Made by a program: the position numbers and the translations under genes
Source of the DNA: an uncultured Actinomycetes bacterium
GTDB taxonomy: Bacteria; Actinomycetota; Acidimicrobiia; Acidimicrobiales; Ilumatobacteraceae
Assembly (NCBI GenBank): GCA_903925985.1
Contig: CAIYHK010000285.1
Location: forward strand, 1 to 18,002
Direction: 5' to 3'
Length of the DNA: 18,002 bases
The notes under the pieces: generated by a model
The model's input: the letters and a program-made list of their open reading frames with translations, nothing else
What the model was told of the DNA's origin: nothing
Database searches by the model: none
Shown: in pieces, positions 1-7,458 of the stretch
Layout: each line of letters starts with the position of its first letter
How positions within the stretch are numbered: the first letter of the stretch is position 1

Positions 1-679
1 CCCAAGAGAGCACGAGAATCAGCGAAGTTACAGCACCGACGAGCAAGAAGATTCCGAGATAATCAATCGATCGCTTGACCTTGTCAACTGGGATATTCAT
101 GGTTGCTGACGTGATCAGGAATGCGGCGATACCAATTGGCACATTCACCCAGAAGATCCATCGCCAACTGAAGTTGTCGACAATTACGCCACCGACTAAC
201 GGACCAATCACACTCGAGATTGCGTAGAGAGTGGTGAGATATCCGGTGTATCGACCACGCACGCGCGGTGGAATGATGTCACCAACCACAATGAATGCCA
301 TTGCTGTGAGGCCGCCGCCACCAATGCCTTGAAGGGCGCGGGAAAACACGAGGAATTCCATTGACTGGGACATACTGCAGAGAACCGAAGCGGAAATAAA
401 GATGCTTATCGACACTTGGTACATCAACTTGCGCCCGTAGATGTCGCTCAGTTTCCCGTAGAGGGGAGTGGCAGCAGTTGACGTGAGCATGTACGCAGTG
501 CCGACCCACGTGTATTTGTCGAGTCCACCCAGATCGGTCGTGATAGTCACCAAAGCAGTGTTGATAATGGTGCCTTCAAGAGACGCGAGGAACATGCCTG
601 ACATCACTCCAACGAGGATGATCATCCGGCTGCGATGGTCGAGGTTTCCATCCTCCACCGTCGGCGTGGCAATGCTCAT
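1..679 (-). CDS. MFS drug exporter, DHA2 (EmrB/QacA-like) family, N-terminal part
   Basis: This is the first 226 codons of a proton-driven inner-membrane efflux pump; the C-terminal part lies beyond the window. The visible part starts MSIATPTVEDG, followed by hydrophobic segments from about residue 19. It carries the MFS loop 2-3 motif GKLSDIYGRK (75-84), then RALQGIGGGGL, then the antiporter-type motif GPLVGGVIVD followed by WRWIFWVNVPIG, which is typical of 14-TM drug:H+ antiporters. The TM1 motif reads LEGTIINTAL where most relatives have LDxTIVNxAL, a conservative Asp-to-Glu change. The ATG at 679 is favoured because GGGGGA sits five bases upstream. The gene is divergent from the methyltransferase gene, and a palindrome in the shared intergenic region is a candidate operator. 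The substrate cannot be predicted. The family call is firm. Confidence 0.9.
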   Translation of the reverse strand, partial: MSIATPTVEDGNLDHRSRMIILVGVMSGMFLASLEGTIINTALVTITTDLGGLDKYTWVGTAYMLTSTAATPLYGKLSDIYGRKLMYQVSISIFISASVLCSMSQSMEFLVFSRALQGIGGGGLTAMAFIVVGDIIPPRVRGRYTGYLTTLYAISSVIGPLVGGVIVDNFSWRWIFWVNVPIGIAAFLITSATMNIPVDKVKRSIDYLGIFLLVGAVTSLILVLSW

Positions 680-684
680 TTACG

Positions 685-690
685 TCCCCC
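685..690 (-). promoter_or_regulatory. Shine-Dalgarno of the MFS exporter
   Basis: On the minus strand GGGGGA lies five bases before the ATG at 679. It is one of the few clear ribosome binding sites in the window and fixes the start of the exporter. Confidence 0.6.
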
Positions 691-695
691 AAACA

Positions 696-716
696 ATGCT
701 TGTACTGTGCAAGCAT
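696..716. promoter_or_regulatory. Palindromic operator candidate between exporter and methyltransferase genes
   Basis: ATGCTTG (696-702) and CAAGCAT (710-716) form a perfect 7-bp inverted repeat around the spacer TACTGTG, and the inner bases continue the symmetry with mismatches. The size and symmetry fit a site for a dimeric repressor of the TetR or MarR type. It lies 17 bp upstream of the exporter start and 35 bp upstream of the methyltransferase start, where it could control both. No regulator gene is visible in the window. The sequence shows the palindrome; its function is inferred. Confidence 0.5.
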
Positions 717-720
717 CTAA

Positions 721-730
721 TACTTTAGTA
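721..730. promoter_or_regulatory. Second symmetric element overlapping -10-like hexamers on both strands
   Basis: TACTTTAGTA has TACT and AGTA as inverted halves around TT. It contains a TANNNT hexamer on the plus strand (TACTTT, 721-726), and with its left neighbours another on the minus strand (TAAAGT, 727-722). It could therefore hold overlapping divergent -10 boxes. No convincing -35 is seen on either strand. Confidence 0.3.
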
Positions 731-751
731 CTGATTGAGCCACATTTGGGT

Positions 752-1204
752 ATGCAGAGTTTGCAAACTCCGATCGGCAAGCTTCATGTCACTGCCTCAT
801 CAATTGGCGTGCGCCGTGTGGATTTCGAGTGTCCAAAAACTGAAGTTCCTAATTCCAAAGATGCACACGCATACGAGAGCAATGCTGTGTTGCAGCTCGC
901 TGCTTACTTTGCTGGCGAACTTACGAAGTTCACAGTTCCGTTGGACTTAATAGGGACAGAGTTTCAATTGCGGGTATGGCGAGTTTTGTGTGGAATTGAA
1001 TTTGGCTCAACAATCACTTATGCCGAAGAAGCGGCAAGGCTTGGTCAACCACGTGCCTTCCGTGCAGTTGGTAATGCCAATGGACGCAATCCTGCGCCAA
1101 TAATTGTTCCGTGCCATCGAGTAGTTGCATCCGGTGGTGGACTTGGCGGCTACTCAGCGGGCCTCGATCGCAAACGAACACTGCTGCAACTTGAGTCGCG
1201 CTGA
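752..1204 (+). CDS. ogt: Methylated-DNA--protein-cysteine methyltransferase (Ogt/MGMT)
   Basis: This suicide enzyme removes alkyl groups from O6 of guanine (and O4 of thymine) in DNA by transferring them to its own cysteine. The 150-residue protein has the usual N-terminal ribonuclease-like part (MQSLQTPIGKLHVTAS), then the DNA-binding segment GTEFQLRVWRVL and RAVGNANGRNPAPIIVPCHR. The acceptor cysteine is Cys121 in PCHR, and the C-terminus ends in GGGLGGYSAGLDRKRTLLQLE, as in the family. An earlier in-frame ATG at 635 would run through the intergenic operator region and into the divergent gene, so ATG 752, which matches the normal domain start, is preferred. The Shine-Dalgarno is weak. The gene is followed closely by the DoxX-like gene. 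The shared upstream region with an exporter suggests a stress or xenobiotic response, which is inference. Confidence 0.93.
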   Translation: MQSLQTPIGKLHVTASSIGVRRVDFECPKTEVPNSKDAHAYESNAVLQLAAYFAGELTKFTVPLDLIGTEFQLRVWRVLCGIEFGSTITYAEEAARLGQPRAFRAVGNANGRNPAPIIVPCHRVVASGGGLGGYSAGLDRKRTLLQLESR

Positions 1205-1211
1205 ATGGCCG

Positions 1212-1217
1212 TAACCT
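1212..1217 (+). promoter_or_regulatory. Leaderless-type -10 element of the DoxX-like gene
   Basis: TAACCT matches TANNNT and ends seven bases before the ATG at 1225. That is the spacing expected if transcription starts on the initiation codon. No Shine-Dalgarno is present. If this promoter is real, translation starts at 1225 rather than at the ATG at 1219. Confidence 0.35.
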
Positions 1218-1224
1218 GATGGCT

Positions 1225-1575
1225 ATGGAATCTGCCACCACGATCCCGTCACTCCTTCTGGCCTTCATCTGCGTTGCATCCGCCTTGATGGATTTCCGCC
1301 GCCATCCTTCGATACTCGAGTCAATGGCGCGGATCCAGAGTCCCTATCCGCCCGAGCTTTTAGGTCGTATCAAGGCCGCGGCGGCTGGCGGATTGATAAT
1401 CGGTGTTTGGTTGGAGTGGCTTGGATCAATTACCGCTATTTGCTTGGCCGGCTACTTCTTCATTGCGGTTGCTTATCACCGCAAGGCCAAAGACTCGATC
1501 AAAGACACGGCACCAGCAGCGTTCTTGTTGATCTTTTCATTTGCCACTTTCGTGATCTCGATCATCGCAAAGTGA
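1225..1575 (+). CDS. DoxX-like small membrane protein
   Basis: A hydrophobic protein of 116 residues with four predicted membrane segments: around the N-terminal SLLLAFICVAS, the middle AAAAGGLIIGVWLEW, then ITAICLAGYFFIAVAY, and the C-terminal AAFLLIFSFATFVISII. The helix 2-3 region, starting ELLGRIKAAAAGGLIIG, resembles the DoxX-like family, whose members have no settled biochemical role, although some have been linked to redox or detoxification. The start at 1225 is preferred over ATG 1219 because of the TAACCT hexamer; the difference is two residues. Only seven bases separate its stop from the CoA-transferase ATG, so the two are probably co-transcribed. The family assignment is moderately sure, and no function is claimed. 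Confidence 0.75.
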   Translation: MESATTIPSLLLAFICVASALMDFRRHPSILESMARIQSPYPPELLGRIKAAAAGGLIIGVWLEWLGSITAICLAGYFFIAVAYHRKAKDSIKDTAPAAFLLIFSFATFVISIIAK

Positions 1576-1582
1576 TTATTTG

Positions 1583-2881
1583 ATGCGCGGCTTTGATCCC
1601 ATTGAACGGGCAGTTGCCGAAGTACGTCCCAGCGACACTCTTGGATTACCACTCGGCCCGGGAATCCCTGGTGGATTTGTGCACGCGCTCGGCGTGCGCG
1701 ACGACTTCACAAGGCTCGAAGTTTTCGGTGCACTGCTTCCTGATCTTTACCAGCTGTTCACTCGTAAAGGTGTGCACTACCGCAGCGGATTTTTTGGTCC
1801 CGCTGAGCGTTTCCTGCGTGATGCTGGGGCATCAATTGACTACGTGCCGGCAGATTTCAGGCGGTTTGAGCCCGCACTTAGGCGATTGAGACCACGAGTA
1901 ATGGCTACTGCTGCATCAATGCCGGTTGATGGTTGGGTGAGTTTGTCGGTGCACGCAGGAGCCACCGTTGATGAGATTCGTCTTGCAGCACAAGATCCAG
2001 GTCGGGTGTTAATTGTTGAATGCAGTCCACACTTTCCATACACACAGGGTGTGGCACCGCTACACGAACACCGGATTCATGTCGATCAAGTGAACATCTT
2101 GATTCAAAGTGATGCGCGTCCGTTGAATCTCGCTGAGCCCGAACCAAGTGAAGCTGAAGTAAAGATTGCAGAGCTGGCAATGCAGTTCATTCACGACGGT
2201 TGCACATTGCAGACAGGAATCGGTGGAATCCCTAGTCAGGTAGCAACTGCACTGGCCAATGGAACTGGCGGTGATTATGGAATTCACTCAGAGATGTTCA
2301 CAACAGGTTTGATGCGACTGCACCAAGCCGGGAAAGTCACCAATAACAAAGGCAATGAATTTGATGGATTCTCTGTAACAACTTTCTCTGCAGGGATCCC
2401 CGAGCTTTACGAGTGGTTGCATAACAACGACCTAGTTCGGTTTTTGCCGGTACGAATTGTCAATTCGCCAGATGTGATTAGCCGTCAAAGGTTCATCACG
2501 ACCATTAACGGTGCGATGGCGGTGGATCTGTCTGGGCAGATAGTGGCTGACAGTGTGAACGGCCATCAGTTTTCAGGCATCGGCGGGCATGAGGATTTTG
2601 TGTCGGGTCCTGGACTCTCCCAGCGTGGCCGCAGCTTGATTTGTCTGCCATCAACCACAGTTGTCGACGGCAAGTTGGTGTCAAGAATTTTGCCCCAGCT
2701 GCCCACGGGTTCGGTTGTGACAACTCCGCGGCACCATGTTGATGTGGTGATCACTGAATACGGAGTTGCTGAACTGCAGGACCTGACGATCAACGAGCGT
2801 TCGGTGGCATTGGCCAAGATTGGTCACCCTGACTTTCGCGACGAACTCATAGCGGCGTCCAAGGAGTGGCCGAGCGACTAG
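1583..2881 (+). CDS. Acetyl-CoA hydrolase / 4-hydroxybutyrate CoA-transferase family protein
   Basis: This enzyme moves CoA between acyl-CoA and a carboxylic acid, or hydrolyses acetyl-CoA; the exact substrate is not readable. The 432-residue length fits the family. Visible landmarks are TLQTGIGGIPSQVATAL, GIHSEMFTTGL with candidate catalytic Glu237 (close in position to the active-site Glu238 reported for clostridial 4-hydroxybutyrate CoA-transferase), GKVTNNKGN, SGIGGHEDFVSGPGLSQRGR, the CoA-loop region VTTPRHHVDVVITEYGVAEL, and the closing signature IGHPDFRDEL. ATG 1583 directly follows an in-frame TTG at 1580, and the ATG is more likely the start. The gene follows the DoxX-like gene by seven bases. 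The last five codons and the TAG stop are the first copy of a 26-bp tandem repeat, so the C-terminal tail EWPSD is repeat-derived rather than family sequence. Confidence 0.88.
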   Translation: MRGFDPIERAVAEVRPSDTLGLPLGPGIPGGFVHALGVRDDFTRLEVFGALLPDLYQLFTRKGVHYRSGFFGPAERFLRDAGASIDYVPADFRRFEPALRRLRPRVMATAASMPVDGWVSLSVHAGATVDEIRLAAQDPGRVLIVECSPHFPYTQGVAPLHEHRIHVDQVNILIQSDARPLNLAEPEPSEAEVKIAELAMQFIHDGCTLQTGIGGIPSQVATALANGTGGDYGIHSEMFTTGLMRLHQAGKVTNNKGNEFDGFSVTTFSAGIPELYEWLHNNDLVRFLPVRIVNSPDVISRQRFITTINGAMAVDLSGQIVADSVNGHQFSGIGGHEDFVSGPGLSQRGRSLICLPSTTVVDGKLVSRILPQLPTGSVVTTPRHHVDVVITEYGVAELQDLTINERSVALAKIGHPDFRDELIAASKEWPSD

Positions 2882-2985
2882 TGGTTGTGGAGTGGCCGAG
2901 CGACTAGTGGTTGTGGAGTGGCCGAGCGACTAGTGGTTGTGGAGTGGCCGAGCGACTTGTGGTTGCGGTGTGGCCGAGCGACTAG
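2866..2985. repeat. 26-bp tandem repeat, about 4.6 copies, starting inside the CoA-transferase gene
   Basis: The unit is GTGGCCGAGCGACTAG followed by TGGTTGTGGA. Copies start at 2866, 2892, 2918 and 2944, and a 16-bp partial copy starts at 2970. Copies 1-3 are identical. Copy 4 differs at three places (ACTTGT for ACTAGT, TTGCGG for TTGTGG, and a terminal T). The first copy supplies the final codons and TAG stop of the upstream gene, and each later copy repeats that stop. The array ends about eight bases before the 3' end of the tRNA. It has no unique spacers, so it is not a CRISPR array. Near-identity of the first three copies suggests recent slippage or unequal exchange. Confidence 0.95.
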
Positions 2986-2993
2986 GAAAAGGG

Positions 2994-3066
2994 CGCCCGC
3001 GGCAAGAATCGAACTTGCGACCTTCTGCTCCGGAGGCAGACGCTCTATCCACTGAGCTACGCGGGC
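2994..3066 (-). tRNA. tRNA-Arg (anticodon CCG)
   Basis: The minus strand folds as a complete 73-nt cloverleaf. The acceptor stem GCCCGCG pairs with CGCGGGC, and the D-arm is GCTC/GAGC. The anticodon stem TCTGC/GCAGA encloses the loop CTCCGGA with anticodon CCG. The T-arm is GCAAG-TTCGATT-CTTGC, and the discriminator is G. It decodes CGG. The 3' CCA is not encoded (the next bases are CCC), so a CCA-adding enzyme is needed. A short T-run (TTTT) follows on the minus strand. It sits 60 bp from argS, in divergent orientation. Confidence 0.97.
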
Positions 3067-3126
3067 CTTAAGTCCCAAACAATAGTCCGTTGGTCTTGCG
3101 ATCCCTTCGGCAACAATGGAACGGTC

Positions 3127-4857
3127 ATGTCCGATCCCGTATCAATTGTCTCTTCTCTGGCGACAACCGCATTTGTTGCGGTTGCGGGTAAGAACGCTGA
3201 CCCGATCGTGCGCCCGAGTGACCGCGCTGATGCCCAAATCAACGGCGTGCTCCCTTTGGCAAAGAGCCTTGGGCGTAATCCACGTGAAGTGGCCGAAGAA
3301 CTTGTATCAAAACTGAACCTTGAAGGCACTTGCTCAAAGGTTGAGATTGCTGGCCCGGGATTCATCAATCTGACCTTTGATGATGGATTTCTGTTGCGTG
3401 AGCTTCAAAAAGCTCTCACCTCCGAACGACTAGGAGTTGGTGCCGCTGCAGTTTCACGGCGAATTGTTGTCGACTATTCGGCACCAAATGTGGCAAAGGA
3501 AATGCACGTTGGTCACCTACGTGGCACCGTGATCGGTGATGCGTTGGTGCGGATGCTTCAGTTCGTTGGGCATACGGTTATTCGCGAAAATCACATCGGA
3601 GATTGGGGCACGCCTTTTGGCATGCTCATCGAACACATGCTTGATGTGGGTGAGACCTCGGCAGCAGATGAGCTGTCATTAGGTGATCTCAACGGTTTCT
3701 ACAAGGCTGCACGCGCCAAGTTCGATGCAGATGACACATTTAAAGAGCGGGCACGTCTAAGAGTTGTGAGTCTGCAAGGGGGAGATGCGGAAACGCTGAG
3801 GTTGTGGCGGATTCTGGTGGCTGAAAGCACTCGTTATTTCAACACCGTGTATCAGCGTCTAGGTGTGTTGCTCACTGACGAAGATCTTGCTGGTGAGAGC
3901 AAGTACAACGACCTGCTCCCACAGGTTGTGGAGCGTCTGCGAGACAAGGGAATCTTGGAGGAAAGTGATGGCGCTGAAGTTGTCTTTCCGCCCGGATTTT
4001 TAAACCGCGACAATGAACCCCTGCCGATGATCATCCGTAAGGGAGACGGTGGTTATAACTATGCAACCACCGATCTGGCGTGTGTGCTTGATCGAATTGA
4101 GAACCTTCAAGTTTCGTTGATGCTGTATGTCGTCGGAGCACCTCAGGCGCAGCATTTTCAGATGCTGGATGCAGTGTGCCGCATGGCGGGTTGGATGGGC
4201 GAAACAGACGAAGCCGTCCACGTAGCGTTCGGAAGTGTTCTTGGGTCTGATCGCAAGATGTTAAAGAGTCGCGATGGTGACACGGTGAAGTTGGTTGAAC
4301 TCATTGATGAAGCAATTGAACGCGCTGCCGCTGCAGTTGCCAACAAAAACCCCGACCTTTCTGAATCGGAGCGGGCCAACGTTGCGCGCATGGTTGGCAT
4401 AGGTGCGATCAAGTATTCAGATCTGTCCACTGATCGGGTTAAGGACTACATCTTTGATTGGGATCGCATGCTTGCATTTGAGGGCAATACCGCGCCGTAT
4501 CTGCAATACGCGCATGCCCGAATCTGCAGCATCTTCAGGCGGGCAGGTGTTGACCGTGGTGCGTTGCGTGGTGGGGAAATTGTGATCACTCATCCTGCTG
4601 AACGCGCGTTAGTAATTCGACTTCTGCAATTTGATACCGCGGTCGTAGAGACCATTGAGCGTTACTCTCCACATCGGCTCTGCACCTATATCTACGACCT
4701 CGCTACCGACTTCACCGCTTTCTATGAGAATTGCCCAGTGCTGAAAGCCGATACCGATCAATTGCGCGAGTCGCGACTACGCCTTTCTGACACTACGGCA
4801 CTCGTAATAAACCGTGCACTTGGTTTGCTCGGAATCGAATCGCCTGAGGTGATGTGA
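3127..4857 (+). CDS. argS: Arginyl-tRNA synthetase
   Basis: A class I aminoacyl-tRNA synthetase that charges tRNA-Arg with arginine; the enzyme needs the tRNA for activation. The 576-residue length is normal. The N-terminal additional domain (about 1-100) recognises the tRNA D-loop and contains VEIAGPGFINLTF. The Rossmann catalytic domain carries SAPNVAKEMHVGHLRG, with the HIGH-type motif HVGH at 127-130, and then HIGDWGTPFGMLIEH. The KMSKS-like loop is KMLKSR (377-382). A helical anticodon-binding domain (about 465-576) ends with ALGLLGIESPEVM. ATG 3127 matches the usual N-terminus; there is no strong Shine-Dalgarno. The stop overlaps the lysA start (TGATG), so expression is coupled to lysine synthesis, as in the classical actinobacterial argS-lysA pair. 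Confidence 0.97.
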   Translation: MSDPVSIVSSLATTAFVAVAGKNADPIVRPSDRADAQINGVLPLAKSLGRNPREVAEELVSKLNLEGTCSKVEIAGPGFINLTFDDGFLLRELQKALTSERLGVGAAAVSRRIVVDYSAPNVAKEMHVGHLRGTVIGDALVRMLQFVGHTVIRENHIGDWGTPFGMLIEHMLDVGETSAADELSLGDLNGFYKAARAKFDADDTFKERARLRVVSLQGGDAETLRLWRILVAESTRYFNTVYQRLGVLLTDEDLAGESKYNDLLPQVVERLRDKGILEESDGAEVVFPPGFLNRDNEPLPMIIRKGDGGYNYATTDLACVLDRIENLQVSLMLYVVGAPQAQHFQMLDAVCRMAGWMGETDEAVHVAFGSVLGSDRKMLKSRDGDTVKLVELIDEAIERAAAAVANKNPDLSESERANVARMVGIGAIKYSDLSTDRVKDYIFDWDRMLAFEGNTAPYLQYAHARICSIFRRAGVDRGALRGGEIVITHPAERALVIRLLQFDTAVVETIERYSPHRLCTYIYDLATDFTAFYENCPVLKADTDQLRESRLRLSDTTALVINRALGLLGIESPEVM

Positions 4858-6131
4858 TGGCTCCGATTTCCAAGCATCTGCTGCCGACAAATTCAAGTGT
4901 GGATCCTGACGGCGCACTTCGAATTGCGGGAGTACGAATTGACGACCTCGCGGCAGAATACGGCACTCCACTTTTTGTTTACGACGAGGACCACATCCGG
5001 TCAAACTGTCATGCCTTGGTTGCAGAATTCGGTGTCGACAACGTTGTCTATGCATCGAAGGCGTTCCTTTGCAAGGCGATGGCTGGGCTCGTTCACACAG
5101 AAGGGCTCATGCTTGATGTTGCAAGCGGTGGAGAATTGTTTGTGGCATTGGCCGCAGGAGTGCCAGCAAATCGTTGCGTGCTTCATGGCAACAACAAGAG
5201 CGATCGCGAACTCATTGAAGCGATTGAAGCTGGCGTTCATCACATCGTGGTTGACAGCTTTGATGAACTTGTTCGGCTTGATGCGATACACGCCACGGGT
5301 TTGCCTGCGGCCCGTATACAACTTCGTGTGACACCTGGAGTGCATGTGCACACACATGAATTTGTGGCAACTGGCCAGGATGACTCAAAGTTTGGATTTA
5401 ATCTCAGCAACGGTGATGCAGCACGCGCAGTTGCGCTTTGCAAGGAGTCGAAGTCTGTTGAGTTGCTCGGGCTTCATTGTCACATTGGATCCCAGGTTTT
5501 TGCCGCCGACAATTTCACTGCCGCGGCTAAAGCAATGGTTGAGTTCTTCGCTCCACTTGGGCTAGAAGAACTAACACTTGGTGGTGGTCTCGGAGTTGCG
5601 TATTTGAATAACGAACCAACACCCACCTATTCGCAGTGGGGCAGCGCACTGAAAGAAGCCACGCGTAGTCTGCCGAGCAGTGCGCGCGTGATTGTCGAAC
5701 CAGGTCGCTCACTTGTTGCAGCAACTGCGGTGACGATCTACAGCGTTGGCACGGTCAAGAACATTTCTGGGATCCGCAAGTACATCTCAGTTGATGGTGG
5801 AATGAGTGACAACCCGCGACCCATCATGTACGGGAGTGGATATGAAGCTTTTGACCCAATGCGTGTTGATGCAGATCGCCCGGACAATGCCCGAATAGTT
5901 GGCAAACACTGTGAGTCGGGAGACATTGTGATTCTCGATGCGTCAATCCCTGCCAACGTCAAAGTGGATGACTTACTGGTTACCCCGGTAACCGGTGCCT
6001 ACGGCTATTCAATGGCATCCAACTACAACAAGATCGGCCGACCCGCGGTTGTATTTGTCAGCGACGGAAACGCACGATTGGTTGTGCGCCGTGAAGAATA
6101 CGAAGATCTGGTGCGGCTGGATATTGGCTAG
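4857..6131 (+). CDS. lysA: Diaminopimelate decarboxylase
   Basis: Catalyses the last step of lysine synthesis, PLP-dependent decarboxylation of meso-diaminopimelate, in the cytoplasm. The 424-residue alanine-racemase-fold III enzyme shows the PLP lysine Lys68 in YASKAF, HIGSQ (209-213), the glycine-rich phosphate-binding strand TLGGGLGVAY, EPGR (281-284), the active-site Cys352 in KHCESGD contributed across the dimer, and GAYGYSMASNYN near the C-terminus. The start at ATG 4857 has GAGGTG upstream within argS and overlaps the argS stop by one base. A GTG at 4854 is in frame but less likely. It is followed by hom after 33 bp, where a possible separate promoter lies. Confidence 0.97.
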   Translation: MAPISKHLLPTNSSVDPDGALRIAGVRIDDLAAEYGTPLFVYDEDHIRSNCHALVAEFGVDNVVYASKAFLCKAMAGLVHTEGLMLDVASGGELFVALAAGVPANRCVLHGNNKSDRELIEAIEAGVHHIVVDSFDELVRLDAIHATGLPAARIQLRVTPGVHVHTHEFVATGQDDSKFGFNLSNGDAARAVALCKESKSVELLGLHCHIGSQVFAADNFTAAAKAMVEFFAPLGLEELTLGGGLGVAYLNNEPTPTYSQWGSALKEATRSLPSSARVIVEPGRSLVAATAVTIYSVGTVKNISGIRKYISVDGGMSDNPRPIMYGSGYEAFDPMRVDADRPDNARIVGKHCESGDIVILDASIPANVKVDDLLVTPVTGAYGYSMASNYNKIGRPAVVFVSDGNARLVVRREEYEDLVRLDIG

Positions 6132-6152
6132 AGCCCGTACGTGTGTGACGGA

Positions 6153-6158
6153 TAGCCT
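6153..6158 (+). promoter_or_regulatory. Leaderless-type -10 element of hom
   Basis: TAGCCT (TANNNT) ends six bases before the hom ATG at 6165, and no Shine-Dalgarno is present in the 33-bp gap. This is the arrangement of a leaderless transcript starting on or at the ATG, and would give hom-thrC its own promoter inside the cluster. No clear -35 is visible. Confidence 0.45.
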
Positions 6159-6164
6159 CGGAAC

Positions 6165-7451
6165 ATGGCAAATGTTGTTCGAATTGGTGTTTTGGGCTGT
6201 GGCAACGTCGGCGCTGCGTTCGTTCAGCTCGTTGAGCGCCAAGCCGATGCGATTGAGGCGCGCACTGGGGTGCGGCTTCAAGTGGCGCGGGTGGCCGTGC
6301 GCAACATCTCTCGTGACCGCAACTTGAATCTCCCTGATGGGATGCTCACACGCGATGCACTGGGAGTTATCGAAGACCCAACCATTGACCTCGTAGTTGA
6401 GGTGATAGGTGGAATTGAGCCGGCACGTGAATTGATCACGGCCGCACTCGTGCGCGGCAAGCCAGTTATCACCGCCAACAAAGAACTGCTTGCCAACGTT
6501 GGTACAGAGTTATTCGCTGCAGCTGATGCTGCCGGCACCGATTTATTGTTCGAAGCTGCAGTGGCTGGTGGGATACCACTGATTCGTGCGCTTCGAGAAT
6601 CACTGCGAGGCGAACCCATCCGTCGTGTAATCGGCATTGTTAATGGAACAACTAACTACATCTTGACCAAGATGTCCGAGAATGGTGCGGACTACAGCGA
6701 GGCACTGCGTGAAGCGCAGGATCTAGGTTTCGCTGAACGCGACCCAACTGCAGATGTCGAAGGATTTGATGCAGGTGCCAAAGCTGCAATCATCGCTTCA
6801 ATTGCATTCGGTGCACGAGTTGTGGCCGGCGATGTTTATCACGAGGGAATCAGCAAGATAACCAAAGCCGACATAGATGTCGCTAACCGACTCGGTTATG
6901 TGATCAAGCTTCTCGCAATCGCCGAGAAGGACGCAGCATCTGGAGAAATAGCAGTGCGTGTGCATCCAGCCATGGTTGCCAAACACCATCCACTTGCCAG
7001 TGTGCGCGAAAGTTATAACGCCGTATTCGTTGAGGGTGAGGCAGTTGGCTCATTGATGTTCTACGGCCGTGGTGCGGGTGGATTCCCAACTGCCAGCGCT
7101 GTGCTTGGTGACGTAATTGACGCTGCGGTCAATCTCAAAAACAAGACCCATGGTTCGTTGGGCGCTTTTGCACGGGCGAAGATTCGTCCCATTGATGAGA
7201 CTTCATCGGAATACTTGATCCCGCTCGAGGTAGCTGATCAGCCTGGCGTTCTGCATGCAGTCACTGGAGTTTTCGCCAAGCATGGCGTGAGTATTCGTGC
7301 TGCTGAACAAGTCGGCCTTGCTGACAATGCGAGGCTGATGTTCATCACGCACTCGGCCCGCGAAGCAGATGTGCAGGCGTGCTTGCGCGAGTTCCGCGAA
7401 CTCCCCGCAGTGAAGAAGTCGAGCGGCTTGCTTCGCGTACTGGGGGATTGA
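6165..7451 (+). CDS. hom: Homoserine dehydrogenase with C-terminal ACT domain
   Basis: Reduces aspartate semialdehyde to homoserine, the branch point to threonine and methionine. The 428-residue protein has an N-terminal NAD(P)-binding fold with GVLGCGNVG (8-16), the segment VITANKELLA, the catalytic domain starting VNGTTNYIL, and DPTADVEGFDAGAKAAI with the conserved Lys206. A C-terminal ACT domain (from about 350, YLIPLEVADQPGVLHAVTGVF) is the usual site of feedback control by threonine in this class. There is no aspartokinase fusion. It lies seven bases upstream of thrC and so almost certainly shares a transcript with it. A leaderless-type -10 box precedes the ATG. Confidence 0.97.
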   Translation: MANVVRIGVLGCGNVGAAFVQLVERQADAIEARTGVRLQVARVAVRNISRDRNLNLPDGMLTRDALGVIEDPTIDLVVEVIGGIEPARELITAALVRGKPVITANKELLANVGTELFAAADAAGTDLLFEAAVAGGIPLIRALRESLRGEPIRRVIGIVNGTTNYILTKMSENGADYSEALREAQDLGFAERDPTADVEGFDAGAKAAIIASIAFGARVVAGDVYHEGISKITKADIDVANRLGYVIKLLAIAEKDAASGEIAVRVHPAMVAKHHPLASVRESYNAVFVEGEAVGSLMFYGRGAGGFPTASAVLGDVIDAAVNLKNKTHGSLGAFARAKIRPIDETSSEYLIPLEVADQPGVLHAVTGVFAKHGVSIRAAEQVGLADNARLMFITHSAREADVQACLREFRELPAVKKSSGLLRVLGD

Positions 7452-7458
7452 CCCTCCA

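Noticed and set aside
635..751. Longer N-terminus for the methyltransferase from an ATG at 635
   Set aside because: It would overlap the divergent exporter start and the operator region and adds residues not found in the family.
2866..2985. Tandem repeats as a CRISPR array
   Set aside because: The 26-bp units follow one another without unique spacers, and no cas gene is nearby.
2866..2985. Resemblance of GAGTGGCCGAGCGAC to the D-arm start of tRNA-Ser genes, suggesting tRNA remnants
   Set aside because: No anticodon stem, T-arm or acceptor stem can be formed around it. The first copy is in frame at the end of a gene, so the similarity is probably chance.
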